64,000 nt of DNA, taken from Pseudanabaena sp. lw0831. GTDB taxonomy: Bacteria > Cyanobacteriota > Cyanobacteriia > Pseudanabaenales > Pseudanabaenaceae. Shown here piece after piece: positions 18,942-26,933 of the stretch. Where the stretch lies: NCBI RefSeq assembly GCF_016584665.1, contig NZ_BBJB01000108.1:1-64000 (forward strand), read 5' to 3'. The position numbers were made by a program, and so were the translations under genes. The notes under the pieces are model-generated. The model made no database searches and was not told the origin of the DNA. It saw nothing but the letters and a program-made list of their open reading frames with translations. Every line of letters begins with the position of its first letter. Position 1 is the stretch's first letter.

Positions 18942-19429
18942 GGCAATTTTTTTTGAGGTTTTGTTTTACCAACTTTACTTGGGAAATACCCTAGCCGATT
19001 CAACCGAGTACGAATCGTTTCTGCACTGGGTAATTCTTCGGTACTGTAGCCTTTTTGAGCAATCAATTGTCGCCGAACTTCGGCTGCACTCAGGCGAGTA
19101 TACAGTCGGTTAGTTTGGAATTTCGGATCTGTTTGGCTTTGACCATCTACCAAACTCTTGATGTCGGTTAGCAAGTTGGGTAATCGTTCTTCTGTCGATT
19201 TTCTTCCTCGTAGATTAAAAGCATCCACACAGATAATTCCACTCTCTACCTCTCGCTTGCCTTTGCGGATGAGATTTCGATCCCAACCTAACTCTCTTTC
19301 TGCTAGTCTCTGCCCTCCTTTACCTAGTTCTTTTACGGTTTGGGCGATGTATCGTCGATGCTCACTACCTTTTAGCTGTTTTGCTGTTTCTTGAAATAGT
19401 GTCTTGAGCGAGTCTGTAAGTTTTATCAC
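18938..19429 (-). CDS. ISAzo13 transposase, N-terminal DNA-binding part (ORF A)
   Basis: A 163-residue frame with the family's helix-turn-helix region (LAERELGWDRNLIRKGKREVESG) and a second DNA-binding helix near TRLSAAEVRRQLIAQKGYS. It ends KTKPQKKLP at the A8 slippery tract at 18947-18954 (plus-strand T8). Alone it lacks any catalytic residue. Expression of an active enzyme presumably needs frameshifting or coupled translation of ORF B. Confidence 0.85.
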   Translation of the reverse strand: MIKLTDSLKTLFQETAKQLKGSEHRRYIAQTVKELGKGGQRLAERELGWDRNLIRKGKREVESGIICVDAFNLRGRKSTEERLPNLLTDIKSLVDGQSQTDPKFQTNRLYTRLSAAEVRRQLIAQKGYSTEELPSAETIRTRLNRLGYFPSKVGKTKPQKKLP

Positions 19430-19497
19430 TTTATGTTAAATATGTTTAGTATCCCATAAAGTGCTTTTGGATTTATTTATTTCTTGCAAGTCCCTAA

Positions 19498-19929
19498 CAC
19501 CCCGTATAGGGTGATTAGCCCGAAACTTGACATTCAGGCTATATCGCTTATAGTCGTACTAGACAGAAAATTTCCGTCTAATACATAGTTATGCGGCTAA
19601 ATTCTTAGCATGAGCGGAGCCTGAAAACGTCCCAAGATTGCTAGATTTCTGCTCAACCTTCTCCTTGCTTCGATTTCATAAAGTCATTCAATTTCTTTAG
19701 CTCAAGGAGTAAAGTTGACTGACTACATCGACTAAAAAAAATCTGCATCCAAGCACTTAAATAATGGACCGTATACTTCGTTACAGATTAAAGTTAGATA
19801 CCTGTTTTAAACATACACATCTAGATACAATTGGTAATAATAAGGAATAAATTTATAATATAAGAAACTCGAACAGAAAGAGATTATTATTATCAAATCA
19901 TTAGCTTTTAATTCAATGCTATTAAATTT
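19498..19929. other. Gene-free region between IS and amidase
   Basis: Contains the tail of the interrupted tandem repeat and a short inverted repeat TAGACAGAAAATTTCCGTCTA near 19569-19589. The rest is AT-rich with no frame I can support. HIP1 is absent. Confidence 0.5.
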
Positions 19930-21399
19930 ATGACACAAGACAATATTTTATTTCTGTCTGCCACTGAAATAGCAAATAAAATCAGGAACAAGGAAGTTAC
20001 TTCATATGAAGTTGTGTCAACTTATCTACAGCAAATAGAAGAACAAAACGGCATCTTTAATGCAGTGGTATTAATTGACAAGGAAAATGCCTTACGCCAA
20101 GCAAAATTAGCGGATGAAGCAATTAAAAGTGCTAATAATTGGGGTAAATTGCATGGTGTCCCTATTACGATTAAGGATAATTATTTGACACAGGGACTGA
20201 CAACTACATCGGGATATGAACCGTTGAGAAACCATATCCCGACAAAAGATGCTGAACTTGTAAAACTTCTCAAGTCAGAAGGTGCCATTACTATAGGTAA
20301 AACTAATTTATCGGTTTTAGCTATGGATATGCAGACTGATAATGCTATTTTCGGAAAAACGAATAATGCTTGGGATATTAATAGAACCAGTGGAGGGAGT
20401 AGTGGTGGTTGTGCGGTAGCACTTGCAACAGGTATGATTCCTTTATCATTCGGGAACGATTTGGCAGGGTCTATTAGAATTCCGTCAGCATATTGCGGAG
20501 TATATGGCTTTAAACCAACATTTGGAGTTGTGTCAGTTAATGGTATTCAAACTGACCCTAAAGAACTTGTTAATGGTCTCAAGTCATTGGCGGTTGCAGG
20601 ACCACTAGCGAGAACTATTGAAGATTTGCAGTTAGCGATGGATGTAATCGCTCAGACTACCGATACCGATAAAAAACTAATACCAATAAACAGATGTAAG
20701 GACACTGTTGATATAAAGAATTTAAAAATTGGATGGACTGATGAGTTTGGTAATGTTCCCGTTGATAATGAAATCAAAAAGGCGATTCAGAATTACATTG
20801 TAAAGTTAGAGAAATCAGGTGCTACTGTTGTTGAAATCGCTCCACCAATTGACTTTCACTTGGCATGGAAAACATGGGGAAGTTTTGTAGGTATGCAGGG
20901 TGGTTACAGTACTCCAAATTTTCTAAAATGGATAGGGCTTCCATTTATAAAAGGAGTATTAAAAAATGTGCCAATGCATCAGAACGTTGTAAAACCAACG
21001 TCGGTGAAAAAATATATGGAAGCATTAAACATACAGGAATCGTTAATTACTCAGATGGAGAATTTCTTAGACGATTTTGATGTATTTATTTGTCCAGCAA
21101 GCTCTGTAAATGCATTCCCACATCATAAACCAACTAAAAAGTTAGGTGATTTTAATATTTACAATAATTCGATAGAAGTAAATAATGAGCTAATTCATTA
21201 TTATATGGCAACACAAGCGTATACTACGCCGTTTACATTAACAGAAAATCCTGTTTTGAGTATGCCAATTTCACTCAGTAAAGATTCATTACCTATCGGT
21301 GTTCAGGTAATTGGTAAACGGTATTCAGACTTCAGACTTCTGAAAATTGGAATTGTATTAGATGGCTATTCTGAAAAGTTTGAATATCCATTAGAATAA
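19930..21399 (+). CDS. Amidase (amidase-signature family)
   Basis: A 489-residue hydrolase of carboxamides; the natural substrate is not predictable. The Ser-cisSer-Lys triad is in place: Lys in PITIKDN (about residue 83), the glycine-rich GGSSGGCAVALATG with the cis-Ser, and the nucleophile Ser in GNDLAGSIRIPSAYCG. Length is normal. The base composition is markedly AT-rich and no GCGATCGC occurs in the gene, unlike neighbouring genes, which suggests horizontal acquisition. It stands alone between the IS and the right direct repeat. A GatA role is unlikely because length and context differ. Confidence 0.9.
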   Translation: MTQDNILFLSATEIANKIRNKEVTSYEVVSTYLQQIEEQNGIFNAVVLIDKENALRQAKLADEAIKSANNWGKLHGVPITIKDNYLTQGLTTTSGYEPLRNHIPTKDAELVKLLKSEGAITIGKTNLSVLAMDMQTDNAIFGKTNNAWDINRTSGGSSGGCAVALATGMIPLSFGNDLAGSIRIPSAYCGVYGFKPTFGVVSVNGIQTDPKELVNGLKSLAVAGPLARTIEDLQLAMDVIAQTTDTDKKLIPINRCKDTVDIKNLKIGWTDEFGNVPVDNEIKKAIQNYIVKLEKSGATVVEIAPPIDFHLAWKTWGSFVGMQGGYSTPNFLKWIGLPFIKGVLKNVPMHQNVVKPTSVKKYMEALNIQESLITQMENFLDDFDVFICPASSVNAFPHHKPTKKLGDFNIYNNSIEVNNELIHYYMATQAYTTPFTLTENPVLSMPISLSKDSLPIGVQVIGKRYSDFRLLKIGIVLDGYSEKFEYPLE

Positions 21400-21479
21400 G
21401 TTGTAATGGAGATATGCTAGAAAATATTGCTTTCATCATTTCTCAGTTTCTCAAATAATCGGATGAATTATCGGAAAAA

Positions 21480-21706
21480 CATTTTTTGGTATACCAAACC
21501 GAAACGCCCGTTGAGGTTATCTATTTCTCTCCGAAATTAAGCACTCAAAAATGATTTGCTTCGTTGATGAGTTCCGAGAAGTTATTGGCGATCTCAAAGA
21601 CAAATAGTTGATAAGAGATCGGGGCATAACACATCATTGGAGCGGACAAAAGCGTGATATTTTAGTTGAGAGCAAGGGTTTTCTTGCCGCTCAATTAAGC
21701 CGTTAG
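21480..21706 (+). pseudogene. Decayed coding remnant, family unknown
   Basis: Two consecutive frames look translated: one reading VYQTETPVEVIYFSPKLSTQK and ending at TGA 21552, and a +2/-1 shifted one from ATG 21551 (MICFVDEFREVIGDLKDK), interrupted by TAG at 21605 and resuming as an open stretch ending at TAG 21704. The composition is less AT-biased than flanking DNA. I do not recognise the parent gene. Confidence 0.35.
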
Positions 21707-21709
21707 ACT

Positions 21710-21749
21710 GCTTTTTTGAATGAATTATAGCGGCTTGTCAAAAATTCCA
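21710..21749. repeat. 40-bp direct repeat, right copy
   Basis: Second copy of the repeat at 17900-17939 (three mismatches). It sits just downstream of cysE, so the two copies mark the edges of the inserted block. Confidence 0.85.
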
Positions 21750-21750
21750 T

Positions 21751-21779
21751 AAAAAAGGCTCGCGTTGCGAGCCTTTTTT
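21751..21779 (-). terminator. cysE terminator
   Basis: Stem AAAAAAGGCTCGC/GCGAGCCTTTTTT with a GTT loop, immediately behind the cysE stop. Classical GC stem with T-run on both strands. Confidence 0.85.
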
Positions 21780-21780
21780 A

Positions 21781-22557
21781 TTAAATACCACCGCCTTCAG
21801 AAAAACCTTCATATTCTGGAGGATGTTCAAAACGATCAGTACGATCGCATGGCGTAAGGTGGCGAGGGCGGACATTCTTGAGCAACTCTGAATCAATAAT
21901 GTAGTTGTTAATGGGATGTAAGGTATTAGCCTCAGCATGTCTCTCCAACTGCTCAACGCGACCAATAAGCGATCGGATGACATCGCCTTCAGGATCGGGA
22001 ACCTGAAAGTGATCGAGAGCGGAAACCTTTACGCCATGACGATGCACAATCCGCCCAGGAATACCAACCACAGTGCAATCGGGAGGAACGCATTTCAAAA
22101 CGACGGAGCCAGCACCAATCCGCGAATTGCTACCAATTTCAATATTGCCTAAGACCTTTGCGCCAGCGCCGATGACAACGTTATCGCCAAGGGTAGGGTG
22201 ACGCTTGCCCGATTGTTTGCCAGTACCACCAAGGGTGACACCTTGATAAATCAATACATATTCACCAACGATCGCAGTTTCACCAATTACCACGCCCATA
22301 CCGTGATCGATAAATGCACCCATGCCAATTCTCGCGCCTGGGTGAATCTCGATGCCCGTTAGGAATCTAGCAAATTGCGAGATCATACGGGGAATCACGG
22401 GTAACTTAAGAGTGTGCAGCCAATGAGCAAAGCGATATAAGACGATCGCATGGAGTCCTGGGTAGCATAACAGCACTTCTAGCCAGTTACGCGCAGCAGG
22501 ATCGCGTTCAAAAATGATTGCGAAGTCAGCTCGCAGTGTTTTGATAATATTTTTCAA
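21781..22557 (-). CDS. cysE: Serine O-acetyltransferase
   Basis: A 258-residue enzyme making O-acetylserine from serine and acetyl-CoA, the first step of cysteine synthesis. The short helical N-terminus ([16 protein letters not shown]) is followed by left-handed beta-helix hexapeptides: [24 protein letters not shown] with the catalytic Asp-His pair, and the [28 protein letters not shown] block. This is the short bacterial/cyanobacterial SrpH/NifP-like form. The C-terminal 40 residues are less conserved. Feedback control by cysteine is usual in the family but cannot be seen here. Confidence 0.95.
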   Translation of the reverse strand: MKNIIKTLRADFAIIFERDPAARNWLEVLLCYPGLHAIVLYRFAHWLHTLKLPVIPRMISQFARFLTGIEIHPGARIGMGAFIDHGMGVVIGETAIVGEYVLIYQGVTLGGTGKQSGKRHPTLGDNVVIGAGAKVLGNIEIGSNSRIGAGSVVLKCVPPDCTVVGIPGRIVHRHGVKVSALDHFQVPDPEGDVIRSLIGRVEQLERHAEANTLHPINNYIIDSELLKNVRPRHLTPCDRTDRFEHPPEYEGFSEGGGI

Positions 22558-22695
22558 CGGTTTTAAAACCCTTTTTTAAATGCTACTGCTGATTTTAAGA
22601 TCCTAACGGATGCTTTGTATCAAAAGTAACTACCCTTTGGAGTGAGTATTTGTTGAAGTATTGTGAAGTAACTCCTTTATTTTCTAATTAGCTTA

Positions 22696-22785
22696 GATCA
22701 AACGAAGCGCACAATTCCTTGAAAGAGCTGCTTTGCAACACTCTCAAGGAATTGTACGCTTCGAGTTTAAGCGCAAAGCGTTATA
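22696..22785. repeat. Palindromic element upstream of cysE
   Basis: Inverted arms CGAAGCG..CAATTCCTTGA and complement around AGAGCTGCTTTGCAACACTCT, followed by the GCGCAAAGCGTTATAG end shared with other dispersed elements. It lies between the esterase stop and the cysE start. Confidence 0.6.
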
Positions 22786-22787
22786 GT

Positions 22788-23420
22788 TCAAAAACCACAA
22801 TAATGCTTGATGTTTTGCCAAATGCTTTCTAAATCTTTTCCAAGAGCATGGTCATCGTCTAGTAGTTTTAAAGTAACTTGCGATCGCCTTTTAGCAAACT
22901 CTTCACTGAGAGATGCTGGCACAACATCATCATGAATGCCATGAAAGATAAGAATAGGTAGCGATCGCGTAAGCTTTTCTTCTGAATAATTCTTGGCATC
23001 AACAAAAAATTGAAATTGTAAATTTACATTACGCTTCAGCCCGTAATGATAAAACTCGCGAATATCATCTTGTTGCCATTTAGTAACATTCTCTTCACCT
23101 AAGGCTTTGGCAATTCTCTGACTAAATCCAAAAGCAGGGGCAAACAAAACTAGTTTTTGGACTTGTGTTTTTTTGGCGGCAAGTTGCACAGCTAAAAATC
23201 CACCAAGGCTAGAACCAATCACCACAAGTGGTTCGCTGTTATGGAGATAAGTGCGATCGAGATACGCTAATTGATCTGAGAGGGTCGTGGTTGAGAAATC
23301 TGTGAGATTTAAGTCTGGAATATGCAACGTTAGCCCGATGTCAGTAAACCTTTGTCTCATGTACTGCGCCTTGTAAGAGTTGGGACTAGACGCAAAGCCA
23401 TGTAAATAGAGATATTTCAT
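22788..23420 (-). CDS. YqiA/YcfP-type alpha/beta-hydrolase
   Basis: A 210-residue small esterase-like hydrolase. Seen: the opening YLHGFASSPNSYKA oxyanion segment, the nucleophile elbow GSSLGG near residue 73, an acid in the HGIHDDVVP loop and a final His in DDDHALGKD. That is a complete Ser-Asp-His triad. Family members hydrolyse short acyl esters in vitro; the physiological substrate is unknown. Single gene on the minus strand, ended by the element at 22696-22785. Confidence 0.88.
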   Translation of the reverse strand: MKYLYLHGFASSPNSYKAQYMRQRFTDIGLTLHIPDLNLTDFSTTTLSDQLAYLDRTYLHNSEPLVVIGSSLGGFLAVQLAAKKTQVQKLVLFAPAFGFSQRIAKALGEENVTKWQQDDIREFYHYGLKRNVNLQFQFFVDAKNYSEEKLTRSLPILIFHGIHDDVVPASLSEEFAKRRSQVTLKLLDDDHALGKDLESIWQNIKHYCGF

Positions 23421-23850
23421 TTTCTCCGCGATTGCACTTTACCTGAAATTATAACTGACCAGAAACTGCTCTAAAGCGATCGCTTATTTTGAGCAGCAAT
23501 TCTCATTATAAAAATCGGTTTCATAATGAGAATTACTGTATTTAGAGAGTGCTTGAGAAGTTTTTGGCAATGAAAAAGGTGTAAAAAAGCTCCCATCGGC
23601 GAATGTTACCCCACGATTTTCCTGTATGGCAAACTGTATACTCCCTCCCCACCGAAAGAATAGACGTTGTAAAATGAAGAATTAGTGGTGCGCGGCGAAG
23701 CTGCGCACCACTAATTCTTCACTGGGAAGGGATTATACAGTGTGGATTTGCGTACATTTATGCTGTAATGACAGGTGAAGCTTGCGCTCTGCGTAACAAG
23801 CATCTGTTATTACACTTTTTTAGGCGCACAGCGCTATATTGCAATCAAAC
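23421..23850. other. Intergenic region with a dispersed palindrome
   Basis: Between the divergent esterase and methyltransferase genes. It holds a palindrome at 23675-23721 (arms TGAAGAATTAGTGGTGCGC) whose relative occurs at 37049-37103, and a GCGCACAGCGCTATA end-like motif at 23823-23838 just before the methyltransferase start. Confidence 0.65.
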
Positions 23851-24606
23851 ATGGTGATTTCATCTCCTACGCCGACTTTCTTGGAAGGATATTGGCAAGA
23901 CGGCTTTAGATTAGAGCAGCACTTGCAAGATTTCTTAAAGCTAGATGCAGAAACGATTACCGAGAAACTGCAAAATTGTCGTTACGATTTAGAAAATTTA
24001 GGAAATACCGACTTTGACTGGGAAGAAGCCACAGCTTTTTACAAGGACAAAGTTGGTGAGATGTATCTATTTAAACTAGGTACTTGGCATCTTGAGAGTC
24101 AAGACTATATTGGCGGTACTCTCAAACTAATTGCCGATCAAGCTAAGGGGCGGGTGCTTGATTTTGGTGGCGGCATTGGTACTCATGCGATCGCAACTGC
24201 GATGTGTCCAAATGTCGATTCGGTGATCTATTGCGATATTAATCCGATTAATCGCGGCTTTGTCGAGCATCGAGTAGCGCAGTTAGGACTAAGCCACAAA
24301 ATATCTTTTCGTTCCGAAATTCCATTAGAAGAAGCTTTGGAAGGATATTTTGATACGGTCTTGTGTTTTGACGTGCTGGAGCATTTACCCGATCCTAGTG
24401 GTCAGTTGATGCAGTTTCACAAGATGCTTTCATCTCAAGGAAAAATTATTGTTAATTGGTATTTCTTTAAGGGTTTTGAAAATGAGCATCCCATTCATTT
24501 AGACGATCCAGAAACAGTAGATACTTTCTTCAGCACCTTACAAGCTAATTTTCTTGAGGTATTTCAGCCTCATTTAATTACAGCCCGATGTTATCGTAAA
24601 GTTTAA
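23851..24606 (+). CDS. Class I SAM-dependent methyltransferase
   Basis: A 251-residue enzyme started at ATG 23851; the in-frame TTG at 23839 is less likely. The Rossmann motif I reads VLDFGGGIGTHAIA, with motif II acid in VIYCDINPIN and the VLCFDVLEHLPDP post-motif typical of small-molecule methyltransferases. The substrate is unknown. An N-terminal helical region of about 95 residues precedes the catalytic core. It is followed by the large palindrome at 24610-24664. Confidence 0.85.
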   Translation: MVISSPTPTFLEGYWQDGFRLEQHLQDFLKLDAETITEKLQNCRYDLENLGNTDFDWEEATAFYKDKVGEMYLFKLGTWHLESQDYIGGTLKLIADQAKGRVLDFGGGIGTHAIATAMCPNVDSVIYCDINPINRGFVEHRVAQLGLSHKISFRSEIPLEEALEGYFDTVLCFDVLEHLPDPSGQLMQFHKMLSSQGKIIVNWYFFKGFENEHPIHLDDPETVDTFFSTLQANFLEVFQPHLITARCYRKV

Positions 24607-24609
24607 CTA

Positions 24610-24664
24610 AAACCCAAAAAAGGTAAGGGGGGCGCGTAGCGCCCCCCTTACCTTTTTTGGGTTT
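24610..24664. repeat. Perfect 26-bp-arm palindrome
   Basis: Arms start AAACCCAAAAAAGGTAAGG and pair around GCGCGTAGCGC. It may end the methyltransferase transcript, but the same architecture (AACCCAAAA outer arms) recurs at 25100-25152, pointing to a repeat family. Confidence 0.75.
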
Positions 24665-24693
24665 AATGAAATATGACTTAGGTAGGTGGAAAA

Positions 24694-25161
24694 ATGACCC
24701 TTACTATTAATCGAAAGGCTTATGGCGATTTGCTAGCCGAGATTCAGCCTCATGTGATTACTAATGATGCTGAAAATGAAATTGCGTTGCAAAATATGGA
24801 AAGATTGCTAGCACTTCCTCAGCCAACTGCTGAAGAAGAGAGGATTTTGCAACTGCTGCTGACATTGATTGAAAAATATGAAGATGAACATTATCCAATG
24901 GATGATGCTTCACCTCTTGATGTTCTCTTGCATTTAATGGAAGCAAATGATTTGAAACAAGCCGATCTAGTGAATGTGATTGGCTCAAGTGGTATTGTCT
25001 CGGAAGTGGTAAACGGCAAGCGTCAAATCAGCGAAAATCAGGCTCAAGCGCTTGGTAAATTTTTTCACGTCGATCCTAAATTGTTTTTATCGCTGTATCA
25101 AAACCCAAAAGAGAGTTGCGGCGCTTCGCGCCGCAATTCTCTTTTGGGTTTTAAGTCCTGA
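24694..25161 (+). CDS. HigA-like HTH antitoxin, no toxin partner
   Basis: A 155-residue protein. Residues about 78-130 form an XRE-like helix-turn-helix with DLKQADLVNVIGSSGIVSEVVNGKRQIS, typical of HigA antitoxins; the N-terminal helical part carries the LLTLIEKYEDEHYP motif common to this group. No HigB-like toxin frame lies on either side. The last 18 or so residues are encoded by the palindrome at 25100-25152 and have no counterpart in the family, so the natural end was probably overwritten. Confidence 0.85.
   Translation: MTLTINRKAYGDLLAEIQPHVITNDAENEIALQNMERLLALPQPTAEEERILQLLLTLIEKYEDEHYPMDDASPLDVLLHLMEANDLKQADLVNVIGSSGIVSEVVNGKRQISENQAQALGKFFHVDPKLFLSLYQNPKESCGASRRNSLLGFKS
25100..25152. 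repeat. Palindrome inside the 3' end of the HigA-like gene
   Basis: Perfect 25-bp arms starting AAAACCCAAAAGAGAGTTGC with a TTC loop in GCGCTTCGCGC. It encodes the C-terminal tail of the HTH protein. Confidence 0.8.
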
Positions 25162-25176
25162 TAGACTTGGCGACAA

Positions 25177-25776
25177 CTATATAGTCACGAAATCTAAAAG
25201 AACACCAAGAATTTTGCCAATGTCAGTGATGTAGTAGTCAGTAAGATCGATCGCAACTGTTTGCTTAGTTATTTTGAGAAACTTCCAGATTTCTCCTGTA
25301 GTGACAATGCCGTAAATTGAGGTAATCACATTGTTTTCTATTTCGTTAAATAACTGAGCAGCAACCATTTCCGCAATACATTGCCCTAATCCTGACTTGA
25401 TATCTTCATTTTTTGCTTCGACAATGGCGATCGCAGGAGCGCTAATCCTTAGTTGTTGCTTCGATAGGCTGATTAAATAATCACAATAGCCTGTTAAACC
25501 TTGTTCGGGACTGACATTAAATTCTGTGCCAGAAAATAGGCTGATGGGAACTGGCGATCTCCTTCTTAGCTCCAGTAACATCGGCGCAATCAGAAACTCC
25601 GATCGCGCTTTTTCGGTATTAATCGCAAGTGCAAGGGGAATGTTCTCGGCTAATAATTTTTTGATTTCGTCACTAGGTGCGATCGCATTGATATGAGCAA
25701 ATAGATCAATTTGTTCTTCGATTTGTAAATGAAAATCTTTTTCGACCTGCCTTAGAGTGAAGTTACTGTAAGCCAT
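25177..25776 (-). CDS. Predicted PD-(D/E)XK nuclease-like protein
   Basis: A 199-residue protein started at ATG 25776 (MAYSNF). The core has the cyanobacterial type I restriction R-like motif: EFLIAPMLLELRRR, an Asp in GYCDYLIS (D99) and EAK (120-122) in IAIVEAKNEDIKSGLGQC, consistent with a D-(E)xK nuclease fold. Such stand-alone proteins are common in cyanobacteria and their role is unknown. It lies 20 bp behind crr7 and may be co-transcribed with it. Confidence 0.75.
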   Translation of the reverse strand: MAYSNFTLRQVEKDFHLQIEEQIDLFAHINAIAPSDEIKKLLAENIPLALAINTEKARSEFLIAPMLLELRRRSPVPISLFSGTEFNVSPEQGLTGYCDYLISLSKQQLRISAPAIAIVEAKNEDIKSGLGQCIAEMVAAQLFNEIENNVITSIYGIVTTGEIWKFLKITKQTVAIDLTDYYITDIGKILGVLLDFVTI

Positions 25777-25796
25777 GAAATTCTCGCATTTATTAC

Positions 25797-26051
25797 TTAT
25801 TTGTCGAGGCGGACGACGTACCATTGCCATGTGCCGCGATCGCCACAATCTAGATCGCAAGCAGTTTTAATCAGGCGTTGGACTTGTTCGCTAATTGCAA
25901 GATTTTGTAAATCGTAGGGCAGCGCATCTTGGATATCGATTAGCAGATCGTGCAAAATTTGTTCTAGTTCTGGCTGAGTGACAAATTGCTCTTGCATATC
26001 TGGAGGCAGCACCACATAAGTGTCTTCGTAGTACATCATGCTGCTTGGCAT
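25797..26051 (-). CDS. CRR7-like protein (chlororespiratory reduction 7)
   Basis: An 84-residue protein. The YYEDTYVVLPP start, the central LPYDLQNL and the closing WQWYVVRL segment match cyanobacterial homologues of plant CRR7, a factor for the plastid NDH complex. In cyanobacteria its function has not been defined to my knowledge. Identification is from memory of the family pattern, not from a search. It is divergent from scpB with an 86-bp gap. Confidence 0.7.
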   Translation of the reverse strand: MPSSMMYYEDTYVVLPPDMQEQFVTQPELEQILHDLLIDIQDALPYDLQNLAISEQVQRLIKTACDLDCGDRGTWQWYVVRLDK

Positions 26052-26137
26052 ATGGTTTCTCAGCTAATACAATTTTTTGTTTAATTTAAGAATAAAAGCA
26101 TTGTATTGCAACGCCTTCCCTCGGTTAAAATCTTAGC

Positions 26138-26869
26138 ATGACGAATGAATTGCCTTTAGACCAAACTGTAGAGCCAATTGAGCTAGTGCTTGAAGAGTCT
26201 GTCGAGCCTAAAGAGCCAGTTGATCGTGTTGAGCTAGTGCTCGAAGAATCTGTCGAGCTTGAAGATCCAGTTGATCGTGTTGAGCTAGTGCTCGAAGAAT
26301 CTGTCGAGCTTGAAGATCCAGTTGATCATGTTGAGCTATTAGAACCATTGTCTTTATCAATGGATGGTTTTGAGCAGCCAGAATTACCGATCGCCAATTC
26401 TCTCAAGCAAAAAGTAGAGGCAGTGTTGTATCTGAAGGGGCAACCGATGAATTTGGCTGCGATCGCCGAGGCTTTGGGTTGCGAGGTCGAAGATGCAGAA
26501 ATGGGACTGATCGACTTAATTACTGAATATGCCCATCGAGACAGTGCTTTAGAAATTATGGAAACCGATGTGGGCTTTTCGCTCAGGTTGCGATCGGAGT
26601 TTGAGGATTTGGTGCATAAACTGATTCCAGTCGATTTGGGGCGCGGTGTTTTGCGAACATTGGCTGCGATCGCGCTGAAAAAAAATATTGTACAGTCAGA
26701 GCTAATCGAGTTACGCGGCGCTGGAGCCTATCAACATGTACAGGAATTAGTCGAGCAAGGATTTGTGAGAAAGAAAAGGCAAGCAGAAGGAGGGCGATCG
26801 TCAGTTTTACATGTGACTACAAAATTTCATCAATATTTTGAAATCGACGATTTAACTAAGCTGATTTAG
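26138..26869 (+). CDS. scpB: Segregation and condensation protein B
   Basis: A 243-residue protein; residues about 85-240 are the ScpB core (two winged helices), with the diagnostic LKQKVEAVLYLKGQPMNLAAIAEALG start and the AIALKKNIVQSELIELRGAGAY segment. ScpB binds ScpA on SMC in chromosome condensation. The N-terminal 85 residues are an unusual acidic leader built from about 3.3 copies of the 17-residue unit VELVLEESVELEDPVDR. The scpA and smc genes are not in the window. Confidence 0.93.
   Translation: MTNELPLDQTVEPIELVLEESVEPKEPVDRVELVLEESVELEDPVDRVELVLEESVELEDPVDHVELLEPLSLSMDGFEQPELPIANSLKQKVEAVLYLKGQPMNLAAIAEALGCEVEDAEMGLIDLITEYAHRDSALEIMETDVGFSLRLRSEFEDLVHKLIPVDLGRGVLRTLAAIALKKNIVQSELIELRGAGAYQHVQELVEQGFVRKKRQAEGGRSSVLHVTTKFHQYFEIDDLTKLI
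26168..26337 (+). repeat. 51-bp in-frame tandem repeat within scpB
   Basis: Units at 26168-26218 (diverged), 26219-26269 and 26270-26320 (nearly identical) and a partial one from 26321. The period of 51 bp keeps the reading frame. Confidence 0.9.
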
Positions 26870-26933
26870 TAGCATTTGATATTCATACCCTCACGCTCAT
26901 GTAATCTTGCCATAATTTATTGCGAGAAAAATC

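Larger units (their letters stand above)
18170..19494 (-). mobile_element. ISAzo13-family insertion sequence
   Basis: A 1325-bp element with short inverted termini GGGACTT...AAGTCCC (18170-18176 and 19488-19494) that continue imperfectly inward. It is flanked by TAA on both sides (18167-18169 and 19495-19497), consistent with a 3-bp target duplication. The element carries two overlapping frames forming one transposase. The uninterrupted site can be read from the tandem repeats around it. Confidence 0.88.

Noticed and set aside
18088-19600. Integron attC-like sites (GTCTAAC/GCCTAAC cores)
   Set aside because: The 7-mers fit the RYYYAAC pattern, but there is no paired inverse core, no integron integrase and the repeat is better described as a simple 39-40-bp tandem array.
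19930-21399. GatA subunit of Asp/Glu-tRNA amidotransferase
   Set aside because: The amidase signature is shared, but no gatB/gatC is nearby and the foreign composition argues for a separate amidase.
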